From NCBI RefSeq assembly GCF_905404315.1, contig NC_066267.1, positions 2,928,501 through 2,992,500 of the forward strand: a DNA stretch of 64,000 nucleotides. Direction: 5' to 3'. The notes beneath the pieces are model-generated. The model did not search any database and was not told the DNA's origin. It was given only the letters and a program-made list of their open reading frames with translations. Below, one piece after another: positions 54,475 to 64,000 of this stretch (its first letter is position 1; every line of letters starts with the position of its first letter). This DNA is from Leptidea sinapis. Taxonomy: Eukaryota > Arthropoda > Insecta > Lepidoptera > Pieridae. The position numbers and the translations under genes were made by a program.

Positions 54475-55385
54475 GGAATAGTAGCTGCTAATTTTTCCTC
54501 TGAAGTATCGTTTGGTTAAGCGGAAGTGATAAAGATGTTCACAAATCGCCGTCGGAACTTTTTAATGATATTACATATGCTATAGGTGGCAATAAGATAG
54601 TTGCAACTACAAAATAATGGAATTGGAATAAGAATCCTGTCAATGAACTAATGTGGTGATGAAGTCAAAACTGGAACTCCTTACTGAAACCATGAAATGT
54701 CCTGACCGTGTATTGGTTTATTTCAATTGTGATGTAGCGTAAATATCCACATACAGTTAATATTATTTTTATCGATCTTAAACATTCATAGACATAACAT
54801 AAATTTTTGAAGTTATTATTATAAGTCATATAGTGGCTCTTTACTTAATATTAAGTCGGTGGTTTTATATAAAATATTTTTACTATTGCGCAAGTAAAGA
54901 TTGCTGAGAAACGTTATCACCAATTCATTTGGATCGGCCTGGGCACCACCGTTCATTTGTTCATTATTTACCCCTCTTACGGTGTCGTTAAATTAGATAC
55001 TGCTTAAAGTTTGGAATGATTAATTTAACTATTATTTGTGGCTTTGAAGAAACTTGGAGTCAGCGTTACAAACCTCAGCTCCTGGCACACTGATACGCCT
55101 CAGTATCAGCACTAACCTTTTAGTCATGTGCAACTCATGGCTTCTTAAATCGTTGAATATCCAGTGTTCTGTGAATGGCTTGATCACTTGGCCGTATAGC
55201 CATATTGGCATTAGTTTACACCACTTTAATCGCATTTTGCACTACAAGCTGCAGCTTGTCTTATGCTTAATTATAATATTCAGTTCCGTTTGAATGTGTC
55301 TCGTTACTCCAGTTTCCGGGTTGGTAAATTTTTTCCACGTCGCTACTGCAAAACCATGACAAGAACTTATTTAAGCTAATTTTTC
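54475..55385. other. no recognised gene
   Basis: Mutually overlapping short ORFs at 55032-55293 on both strands have no motif. Nothing else was identified. Confidence 0.4.
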
Positions 55386-55455
55386 AGGACGATATGACAT
55401 GGGTACTCAAAAAAGGTGACCACTTGAATGGCCAGGAACGCTTCTGCCGCAAGGT
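55386..55455 (+). mobile_element. R1/Jockey-type LINE 3' UTR scrap
   Basis: caggacgatatgacatgggt, actcaaaaaaggtg, ccaggaacgcttctg: the plus-strand form of the ggtacccatgtcgtatcgtc / ggcaacgctcctg region of the LINE tail. Confidence 0.5.
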
Positions 55456-56253
55456 AACTAGTTCATCCGTTAATGGTCCTCTTCAAAGAAAAATTGACTA
55501 GTCAACAACCTCTTTACAAACACCCAAAAAAAAAATTCATTTGGCTACTTCAATATGATTTATTGCTTATTGTATAGTTAAAATAAATATAGACACATTT
55601 TTGAATATTTTAAATTTTTTCTTCATTGCGTAAGCATACACAAAAATAATTTATAAGTTTTACCTTAAAATCTTCATTATTTCTTATTACGTGATTTGTA
55701 GATGGATGTTGGTGTAGTTGGTGTATTGTTTATATTATTACAAAATATGGTAATATAAAGTTACACGGTCTATATAATCTTTTATTGATGTATAAAGGAT
55801 TGATAAATTACAGCCTATGTGTTATTCTGATATGTAAGCTATATTATTTCATTAAAATCTATTCAGTAGATTTTGCGTGAGGAAGTAATAAATATACACA
55901 TACACTTCCAAACTTTCGCATTTATAATATATTTAGTAGGATGTATAAAAAGGAGCATTGTTGACTGATTATTTGCTACTAGCAAATTAATTTCTCGTGA
56001 AAGTCCCACTTTTTATTTTGACTCTCAAATTCAAAGAATATATTAAAGAGCTCGAGAGTAATACATGTGTACACAAAACATATTTTAATTTCAGAACGCG
56101 ACGTTTCGAGGACGCGGCCGTACAATGGATAACGAGTAACATTTTTATCATTTCAAACCATCGACGTAACAACATTTAGACGGAGCATTACTGTCAATAC
56201 GTAACGAATCTTTTTATAGGTCACTTATGCTACTAAACAGCATGATGATGATG
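55456..56253. other. no recognised feature
   Basis: A+T-rich. Complementary short ORFs at 55987-56179 have no motif. Confidence 0.4.
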
Positions 56254-56310
56254 CTGTAGATGAGATAGCATAGATGATATATATCAACATCCAAGCTATC
56301 TCATCTACAG
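56254..56310. repeat. perfect 16-bp inverted repeat with 25-base loop
   Basis: ctgtagatgagatagc (56254-56269) and gctatctcatctacag (56295-56310), preceded by catgatgatgatg. Confidence 0.9.
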
Positions 56311-56702
56311 ATACAGATTGTACGAACAATTTTACGTAAGTTCTTAATATTATTGACACCATTGTATCAAATTGACAAACATTAAGAAGTCTTTGGATAA
56401 GAAGAAGTTTACCAGATTTTTTTATAATAATCAAAACAGTTAAATATATATGACTATATATTGCTGGTCCTCGTTTAGCATATATTTAATATATATTATA
56501 GTCCTGGTATTGAAACACCAATTCTCAATTTTATCCAATTACTCATATACATACAAGTACTTAAAAATATACTTTTTAAATGATTAAATTAATCGTCTAC
56601 GTTCACAAGCGTGATAAATTCAGTACTTATGTGATTTTATCTAGATTTTCTTAAACGTATTAAACTCGCATTATTTACACGAATCAATACGTAATTATAA
56701 CA

Positions 56703-58462
56703 TCTATATATATAAAAGAAAGTCGGGTTAGTTACACCATTTATAACTCAAGATTTTGCTGTTGTTTGATTTTTTGGGTTACTCTTAGTCCGGAATAGGA
56801 TAATAAGTAATAAAATATCGAAAAAATCACAATAAAACTATTATTATAAAAACATTTATTTTCTCATACATTTTGTATGTATTGACATTTTCATGACATC
56901 TCGAGAATAGAAAGAATTCAATGAAGTTTTTTGTTAGTTTCACGCTACAGGAGTAATAAATACACCTGACAGTGCACATCATGTTAACGTCAAGTTGATT
57001 GGTGCAATGACGTAATATAACATTCTATACATAAGATGTATAGAATGTCATTGGGTGGGTGTGATTGTTTTGAGTTTCTATTAGCTTATTGTGCCATCTT
57101 TCCCGACATAGACGTAATGCAACTAGGATTCGAAACATTGCGAATTGGACTGACGAAGAACAAGAAATTGCAGGTAAAAAGCACCGCGTTAGTATGAGCT
57201 CCACGTTGTGTTTCTGAATCACAAGAGCAAAGCGAGGCAGCCAGTAAACCTCAGAGATCAACAACTAGATAATTTTCGACGCACAAGAAGAAATTTATGA
57301 AGTACTGATTTGAATCGAGCAGCGTTTCGATACGATTGCAATACTGATTACTTTAGTTCATAGATCATTTATTAGCGTTCACATTGGGTCGATGGACGTT
57401 GTTTGCAAGTATTTTCCGGAGAAACGCCAGGATTGTGCTGCCTTAGTGGGAAACTACAGAATCACGACATTTTCTAGCAAAAACTCAAAAACACAATGTT
57501 TGTTTCCTAATGTCCTCATTTGGGGCAGACATTGTCTAAGAACGACGATTTAATCCGATATTCAGGGTATTAATTTTTTTTTTATGGAATAGGAGGACAA
57601 ACGAGCGTACGGGTCACCTGGTGTTAAGTGATCACCGCCGCCCACACTCTCCTGCAACACCAGAGGAATCACAAGAGCGTTGCCGGCATTTAAGGAAGGT
57701 GTACGCGCTTTTTTTGAAGGTACCCATGTCGTATCGTCCCGGAAACAGCACAGCTTCGTAGTACGAGGAAGAAAGCTCCTTGAAAACCGCACTGTGGAGG
57801 ACCGCCACACATCCAGATGGTGGGGATGATATCGTAACTTGTGGCGTGTCGTGCGAAGGTGAAATTGAAATTATATTATATTCTTATACACAATACAGTA
57901 GAAGAATAACATACATACTATACTTATTCCTATGTATTATGTATGCTAATTCTAAAAATAAGTGTTTACAAATCAGTAATACGGACTTTGCTTTTGATTT
58001 TGTAGATACAAGGACAGATTCACCATCGAATTGGATCATTGCAATCTCTCGAAGATGCACACCATAAATTTTAAGAATTATATTTCATGGGCACCATGGA
58101 GGAACAACGACATGAAGAGATCAATACAGCAATGATAATAGCAATTCTTCATAATCTGCAGCAACTACTTCATGAACTTTTTGCATGTCGAGTTAGCCCG
58201 CAAATCTTTAATTTCCGATCCGTCTGGCGAATGCACGCCATGACCCTTAACAAATCTCAAGGCCAATTCTTGAAAGTTTGTGGGCTTTATATATATATAT
58301 AAATAGTCACTCATCACGATATCTCTGAAACCATAAGGCGTAGAGACTTGAAATTTGGTAGGAATATTCCTTTCGTGGAGTAGAGGGCAGCTAAGACGGA
58401 TTTTACGAAATTCCATCGGGGAGAGTTTTTTTTAAAAGAACAACGTCTGTCGGGTCCGCTAG
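56703..58462 (+). mobile_element. Helitron, decayed, both ends visible
   Basis: The 5' end TCTATATATATAAAAGAAAG (56703) is the form typical of lepidopteran Helitrons. The 3' end GTCCGCTAG|T (58462) matches the CTRR|T rule, and the flanks are A at 56702 and T at 58463 as expected for A^T insertion. Coding remnants on + follow: HIGSMDVVCKYF with GETPGLCCLSGKL in the next frame (57380-57460; the usual GE.PG.CC.GGK block), and MHAMTLNKSQGQFLKVCGLY (58230-58295; helicase motif, cf. AMTINK.QGQ...V). Most of the Rep/helicase protein is gone and a LINE tail is nested at 57568-57866. A perfect 12-bp hairpin lies at 57020-57048. No clear 3' subterminal hairpin was found. Confidence 0.8.
57568..57866 (-). 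mobile_element. R1/Jockey-type LINE tail nested in the Helitron
   Basis: Reverse of the family: T-run at 57569-57580, tatggaataggaggacaaac, ggtgttaagtgatcaccgcc, then coding end MWRSSTVRFSRSFLPRTTKL on the - strand. Best-preserved tail in the window and used here as the family reference. Confidence 0.85.
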
Positions 58463-59128
58463 TATTTATATAAAAACGAGATCACTAATAAGTCACACGC
58501 TGAAATATAAAACCGAAAATATACAGTTTTACACAAAGAGATGAAAACTGAAAAAATAAAACGACTAAATAAATGTATGTTATAAACATTATTTCTAACA
58601 TTATTGAAAGAATAGATTTGTTTTGGTATGTATGTTTATTTTTTGTTTTGAATAATTGAAAAAACTAATCGATTAATTTTCAAACGTTTTTCATCATTAA
58701 AAAGATAATAATATCACTGAAAATGTAATTAGTATTTGATTAAAATTGTAAAAATAGGTAAACATCTTAATTCGTAGCCAATTGTAATCGATCAAATTCA
58801 GGCTAAGCCAACGGTAGTATTCGATTAAAATTGCATACCGCTCCATCTAAATACTATAATACATTATTTCATAAATAATAAACGTCTGAATACTTGTTTA
58901 ATAAACAAATGGGAGCGCATTGTGAGCGTGTGTTGATAGTTTTGTATGAAAATGAGAATTCGTTCGTTATAATGTGGACAGTAATTATTATTTTTAGCTT
59001 AATTAGGAGTGACTGCCATTTTAAAAGGCATTTTATCCGTAGGCTATTCTGTTATATAATCACTGTTTCTAATAAATTAATATAAAAAAGTAATATGTAT
59101 CCAATAATAGTTAAGTGAGGGATCCATT
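58463..59128. other. no recognised feature
   Basis: A+T-rich. A 63-codon ORF at 58894-59085 has no motif. Confidence 0.4.
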
Positions 59129-59240
59129 AATCGCCGGAATACGTTGGATGAGGGCAGCGCAGGATCGATTGTCGTGGAAATCCTTGGGGGAGGCCTTTGT
59201 CGAGCAGTGGACGTTTACCGGCTGATGATGATGATGAGGG
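59129..59240 (+). mobile_element. RTE-type LINE 3' terminus
   Basis: + frame AGIRWMRAAQDRLSWKSLGE, AFVEQWTFTG and stop, followed by tgatgatgatgatgagg. WMR.AQDR..W..LGEA...QWT plus a (TGA)n tail is the end of RTE elements. Confidence 0.85.
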
Positions 59241-59435
59241 ATCCATTAGAGAAGAGTGGTGATATAGAAACGGTCAGTGGAATCAATTTTAGTGGTAAGA
59301 AAAGTGTTTTAAATAGTCCAATAAATGCTTTAATATCAATTATGTTTAGGTCTACTATTAAGATATAATTCTCCAAACAACTTTCTTATATCACTTTAAT
59401 TCTAATTTGAATGTTTGGTTGTTTTTGCCGTTCAA

Positions 59436-59480
59436 TTAATTTTTTTAAAATCCTATTTTGAATAAAATATTTGAATTTGA
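59436..59480 (+). mobile_element. LINE 'C' terminal scrap
   Basis: tcctattttgaataaaatat, ttgaatttga matches the very end of the copy at 46190-46745. Confidence 0.55.
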
Positions 59481-59574
59481 CCTTTCACTAATTGAAATGG
59501 ACATCAGTTGTTATCAAAGTTAAGCTCCTCTCGCTTTTTGAAGACGGTTGCAATTGGCAACAATTGTTACAATT

Positions 59575-59725
59575 GTAATTGGCTTACAAATTAAATATGT
59601 AAACAAAATTTATGAACGATGCGGAACTCGAACCGTGCGACCTCTTAGCGCTCCACTGAGCCAACCGGTTGAATGACGTATCGGTCATAAATTTTGTTCA
59701 CATATTTAATTTGTATGCCAATTAC
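59575..59725 (-). mobile_element. tRNA-cored inverted-repeat element, copy 2 (complete)
   Basis: Left arm 59575-59622 and right arm 59678-59725 are 48-bp inverted repeats with about four mismatches (gtaattggcttacaaattaa on the left; gtaattggcatacaaattaa in the complement of the right). The 55-bp core on the - strand has A box TGGCTCAGTGG and B box GGTTCGAGTTC only 18 nt apart, too close for a normal anticodon arm. The structure resembles a MITE carrying a pol III promoter-like tRNA relic. Copy 1 is at 47900-48039. Confidence 0.8.
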
Positions 59726-59726
59726 A

Positions 59727-59933
59727 GAGCAGTGCTGCTCAGGATTCTTGAAAAACCCCAAAAATTCTGAGCGGCACTACAATTGCGCTCATTACCTTGA
59801 GATATAAGATGTTAAGTCTCATTTGCGAAGTAATTTCACTAGCCCTTTAGACCGAAACACAGTAATGTTTACACATTACTGCTTCATTAGGCACCGTGTG
59901 GCTTCCTGTGCAAAGGAGCCTCCCACTGGTAAA
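59727..59933 (-). repeat. SINE-A copy lacking its 3' tail
   Basis: Reverse copy from the hairpin (gtgctgctcag / ctgagcggcac) to gagcctcccactggta. It begins immediately after the tRNA-cored element, which probably replaced or deleted the tail. Confidence 0.8.
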
Positions 59934-59943
59934 ATAGTTTGAA

Positions 59944-60051
59944 TACCAGAGGAATCAAAGTACGAGCGCTGACGGCCTTAAGTATATGACGTGTTCTTTT
60001 TGAAGAAAGCCATTAGGTATCGTCCTGAAAGCAGTGCAGACAGAAGTTCAT
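59944..60051 (-). mobile_element. R1/Jockey-type LINE 3' UTR scrap, degraded
   Basis: ccagaggaatcaaagtacga, ttaagtatatgacgtgttct, aggtatcgtcctgaaagcag follow the family order. Confidence 0.5.
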
Positions 60052-60571
60052 AATTAATCAAGAAATTTATTCATCACTTAAATTTGTTCACTAAATCACC
60101 AATCTATATCTATATATATTGTACACTTTATTCGGCTCGTGTCACCACAAAGCCAGCGGTTGCTTTAAGCTTGCGTGATGAATATTTATGAAGGAATAAT
60201 AAAGAGCGAATGAATCAGCTACACGAGAGCTCACAGCATCAAGAGCTATTTGCACAGAGAGCCTCTAAATATGTGCTTACTTACACTCATATGAATGAAC
60301 CTTTGAGAAGTTGTGATCGCGTACTCTAAATGACATTTACTGCTTTTACTTTCAAAACCACGTCTTAACCATTTCTTCTTAAAATTCCCAATTTTAGAGG
60401 GTGCTTTGTGCTGAGAATTGTAGAAGAGGTGATATTTTGTGATGTTATAAAAATTAAGAAAATAATCTTATAACTTGGCTATTGTTGGCAAGTTCAATGA
60501 ACAAACCTCATGTTTAAAATAACTCTAGAGGAAATAATATTTTCTTTGATTCACGCAAGTGTTACACATTT
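60052..60571. other. no recognised feature
   Basis: A+T-rich, no ORF of note. Confidence 0.4.
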
Positions 60572-60843
60572 AAATAAAACACTTTTAAAGGATTAAAACG
60601 CGTATTATTATAACTGTGTTTTTACATTAGATTTTTGCGTAAAAGTTTATTTTTTTAGCTAACCCCACGTTTAAAGTCCTTTCGAGGAAAACTGGGCGTT
60701 TCAACACCTTTCCATAATTATCTCTTTTTCAGGGGGACTGACCAGAATAAAATAAAATTAAAAATGTAACTTTTACGCAAAAATCTAATGTTAAAATACA
60801 GTAACAATTTCACTCGTTTTAATCCTTTAATGGTGTTTTATTT
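60572..60843. mobile_element. MITE with ~75-bp terminal inverted repeats
   Basis: The left terminus aaataaaacacttttaaagg and the complement of the right (aaataaaacaccattaaagg) begin arms that match for about 75 bases, including a shared acattagatttttgcgtaaa block. The central 120 bases include gttttcctcgaaaggact (reverse) and a ctttttcagggggactgacc phrase. No ORF. Confidence 0.85.
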
Positions 60844-61707
60844 CTATGGGAAATGTTTGAATCTGAATAGCTTTTCATCCACCACACCCAAATTCATCAA
60901 GACCTTTAATCAAAGATTAAAATTTAAAGAATATTCATAGAGGATAAAGAAGTGTGAAAAATAGATGCTCCTGGTTCACCTAATAACAACATAATTTTTC
61001 ATATTAAGATTGTACAATCCTATGAATGTAATGAATATATTATAATATTCTTATAGTTTATATAGAATCCACTGTAATTGCATTATATAGAATTATATTT
61101 TGTGGGCTTGCTTTGTGAGCATTAATTTTGTAGCGTAGGTATGATATAATACGGTTAGATATGCTCAATGAAATGGCATTCCTAGTGGCGGCGTCGTCTC
61201 TTTCCTTTAAATATGTGAAATGGTAATGATTTGGGTGCAGGACTTTACAAATTTAATCTGTACCTATTGTGGTTTCTGACGAATCTCCAATCAAAAGTCT
61301 TTCTGCTTTTATATATTATAGATTCTTATATATTATGTATAAATATTGATATATTTTTGTAGTAATAGTATTTTATGGAGTGTAATAATGAATACTAGTG
61401 CTCTCTAGATGTTTTGCCCTCAAGGGGCGTGTCATTGAATCTGGATATTTTTGGAGCAACCTATTCCTTGATGAAGTCTTGCAATAAATTATTGAAGTTG
61501 AATTTGCTTACCTGTTGGGAACTGCATCCACGGACCTGCGATATACCAAAAGTCTTAGAGTATTATCGTCCTATTAAATGAGAGCATGCTCTACATTGAG
61601 GTCTCAAAGCCAGTTCGGTTCGGGAATACTGAAGCTAGCAGATGTTTCTGCAAAATGACTGAGTGAGGTAGTTAATAGCTTCATGCGGAGCACGCGGTTG
61701 TAGAATT
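60844..61707. other. no recognised feature
   Basis: A+T-rich with no supported gene. Confidence 0.4.
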
Positions 61708-61901
61708 TTTTTTATGACTTTAACGGACAAGACGAACAGGACGTTCAACTGATGGCGATTGATACGCCAAGCCCATTATAATGCAGTGCCACTCAGGATT
61801 CTTTTAAAATTCTGAGTTGCACTACAATTGCGCTCGTCTACTTGAGACAAAAGTTTCAAGTCTCATTTGTCCAGTAATTTCACTAGAGACGGCGCCCTTG
61901 A
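61708..61901 (-). repeat. SINE-A copy (5'-truncated)
   Basis: Reverse copy, T-run start. Hairpin gtgccActcag / ctgagTtgcac, partly compensated as in the 44529 copy. Stops at the ggcgcccttgag block. Confidence 0.8.
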
Positions 61902-63016
61902 GTTACTCATCTTTTGTTTGTGGAAATGAAACATTAGCTATTAAAAAAAAACTATAGCAGATAACAAAATATTAATGAAGCTAAGTTATACTTATTCGTT
62001 TTTAGTCTAACGAATTTTTCACTGTTTTAATTTATTTTATTAATGACTTAAGTTATGATGTAATATTTACTAATTATAAGCATTAATAATTGTAACCTAT
62101 GTGGTTTTTTGATGTTAAGTTGACCTAGTTTTGTATATCCGTTAATCACATTATGAAAAAAATGAGTTGGTATTGGAGAGCCTCCGTTTAGATGTGGTAA
62201 CAGTAAATTACGTGTACATGAGGTCACGAATTGCTTACAATATTTAAGACATGTTAATAAATTAAAACAGAAATTTTTGAAACGACATAAAAGCCATTTC
62301 AGAGATTAGAGATAGCCACAGTAACCCTGTGCCTTGTCAAATACAATGACATCTACCATAAGCAGACGCAACAACGTATACTAGCGTAGTCGTAACTACT
62401 ACGTAGCTACGCGCGTAGTAGTTTAGTGAAAACAACTTAATTATGTAGCAAGCGAATAGTTATTTGGGTGTTTTTGATTTTATAAACAAAATATATCGTT
62501 TATAGAAATTTTTATGAGCAGAATTGTATTCGATATTTCTACAGATATAAAAACATGACTTTAAAATAACTAAATTATTATAAAAAATTATCATCTTACT
62601 TCATATCTTTATATACTTTATAACTTCTAAATTGGGTAGGTTGTGGTAAAAATAATCTTAAGTGCAGTTAAAATTTTGTTTAAACGAACCTGTCACAACC
62701 ATAGCCTCGTGTCTTTTGATATTTGCGGCTTTAAGTCAAGTCTAAGCTTATCAATACTATATATTTTCAACAGTATTTATTATTTTAAGTTTAAATTTAG
62801 GGAATAATTATCGGCTGCAGTTTTCTTGAACCGATACGACCTACGGACTTTCAATAACAGGACATACTCCCAACTTAAAGATAAGCAACTTATCTGACGA
62901 GCCGAGGTGTTCCAGATATACATGAGCAAATGCGTCACCGTGCTCCACCACGTCACATCATTACCATACCTTTCGCCCATTAGCTCTTCGTAAAATAATA
63001 TCAATATTATAATAAT
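61902..63016. other. no recognised gene; palindromic CG-rich spot at 62394-62424
   Basis: aactactacg ... cgtagtagtt with tagctacgcg in the loop lies at 62394-62424. Otherwise A+T-rich. The 85-codon ORF at 62780-63037 overlaps the SINE edge and has no recognised motif. Confidence 0.4.
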
Positions 63017-63322
63017 CAGTGGGAGGCACCTTTTCACAGGATGCCGGCTAGATTATGGGTACCACAACGGTGCTTGTTTCTGCCGTGAAGCTGTAATGTG
63101 TAAGCATTATTGTGTTTCGATTTCAAGGGCGTCGTATCTAGTGAACATACTGGGCGAATGAGACTTAACATCTTAAGCCTCAGGGTGACGAGCGCAATTA
63201 TTGTGTTGCCTCTCAGACTTTTTGGGTTTTCGAGAATCCTGAGTGGCACTGTATTGTAATGGGCAGGGCGTATCAATTACCATCAGCTGAACGTCTTGTC
63301 CCTTACTGTCATAAAAAAAATA
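63017..63322 (+). repeat. SINE-A copy (near full length)
   Basis: From cagtgggaggcacctttt to actgtcataaaaaaaat. A short insertion (attattgtgttgcc) spoils the left hairpin arm; part of the GCTGA tail is deleted. Confidence 0.85.
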
Positions 63323-63449
63323 TAATCGGAGTTGAAGAAAAGGCGTGAGGAACTTCATTAATTCCTGAAGAACCACCTCCTTTTCTCTCCTTTTTTTAAT
63401 TACTTATACGAGCTGTTATGTTATATACCGAGGACCATTTTTGTAACTT

Positions 63450-63796
63450 TATATTTTTTTCTTATAAAATTCGGCATGAGAGGAGCAGGATGTTCATCTG
63501 ATGGTAATTGATACGCCCTGCCCATGACAATGCAGTGCCGCTCAGGATTCTTGAAAAACCCAAAAAGTCTGAGAGGCAAAAATTGTGACTATATATACAT
63601 ATGTATATATCTACAATTGCGCTCGTCACCTTGAGACAGAAGATGTTAAGTCTCATTTGTCCAGTAATTTCACTAGCTACCCTTCAGACCGAAACACAAT
63701 AATGTTTAGACATTATTGTTTCAGGGCAGAAACAGGTGCCATTGTGGTACCCATACTCTAGCCGGAATCCTGTACAAAGGGGCCTCCCACTGGTAT
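63450..63796 (-). repeat. SINE-A copy with small (TA)-rich insertion
   Basis: Reverse copy ending gcctcccactggtat. The hairpin is followed by a 35-base insertion (gactatatatacatatgtat), itself palindromic, with the caattg... block continuing afterwards. Confidence 0.85.
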
Positions 63797-64000
63797 ATGC
63801 GCTCCTAATGTAGAAAAAAATATATATATTGTCGAAGTAACAAAGAGCCATGTTATCCGTTAATACCGCGAAATAACTTTTCGAATAAATATCTAAAAGC
63901 TACTAAAGAATATTAGAATCCGTAACTTTTAAAAGCATTTCTTAAATAACATTCGCTCGTACAAGATTACAGTTAATCCGACGCTCAAGTTTCTTTGATG
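63797..64000. other. no recognised feature
   Basis: A+T-rich end of window. Confidence 0.4.

Noticed and set aside
55032..55293. Overlapping ORFs on both strands
   Set aside because: Mutual shadows with no motif or codon pattern.
59623..59677. tRNA gene
   Set aside because: A-to-B box spacing of 18 nt cannot hold an anticodon arm.

Overview
The window is nuclear DNA of an insect, most likely a moth or butterfly. It is strongly A+T-rich, has spliced genes, and is dense in lepidopteran-style mobile elements: R1/Jockey-, CR1- and RTE-type LINEs, a Helitron with the usual lepidopteran ends, tRNA-derived SINEs, PIF/Harbinger and mariner-type relics, and one very abundant ~300-bp SINE-like repeat (20 copies, called SINE-A here). 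No bacterial, viral or CRISPR-like system is visible.

The only host gene I can support is the 3' end of a neuroligin gene on the + strand. Three exons are seen: 7232-7383 (end of the cholinesterase-like domain), 13310-13435 (an internal exon missed by ORF calling because its reading frame is broken) and 17257-18167 (juxtamembrane stalk, transmembrane helix, cytoplasmic tail, stop), followed by AATAAA at 18175. Splice phases fit a single transcript, but the gene carries two frame breaks: one in the middle exon beside a 17-bp near-perfect tandem duplication, and one in a purine run near 18074-18092, after which another frame ends in a PDZ-ligand-like DEMRV terminus.

Layout: 1-742, mariner/maT-like transposase relic. 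2699-3995, SINE-A copies and LINE scraps. 4241-5041, a Harbinger-type element with ~60-bp inverted ends. 5284-7087, SINE-A, LINE tail and tRNA-SINE. 7232-18180, neuroligin exons whose first visible intron hosts a nearly full-length CR1-group LINE (ORF1 and ORF2, 8817-12598) in sense orientation; the second intron holds a 33-bp minisatellite. 18262-22075, LINE tails and SINE-A. 22076-25080, a large dead R1/Jockey-type LINE on the - strand abutting an RTE scrap. 25200-48000, mostly degenerate intergenic DNA with palindromic MITEs (29883-30366, 37101-37311, 37979-38116), SINE-A copies and LINE ends. 47900-64000, two tRNA-cored inverted-repeat elements, RTE and Harbinger scraps, a recent ~137-bp duplication, a Helitron (56703-58462) split by a nested LINE tail, and a MITE at 60572-60843.

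The main biological relationship beyond the gene is parasitic: the last ~65 bases of SINE-A are alignable with the 3' tail of the truncated R1/Jockey-type LINE copies, suggesting that SINE-A borrows that LINE's reverse transcriptase. All identifications come from reading the sequence; no database search was run.
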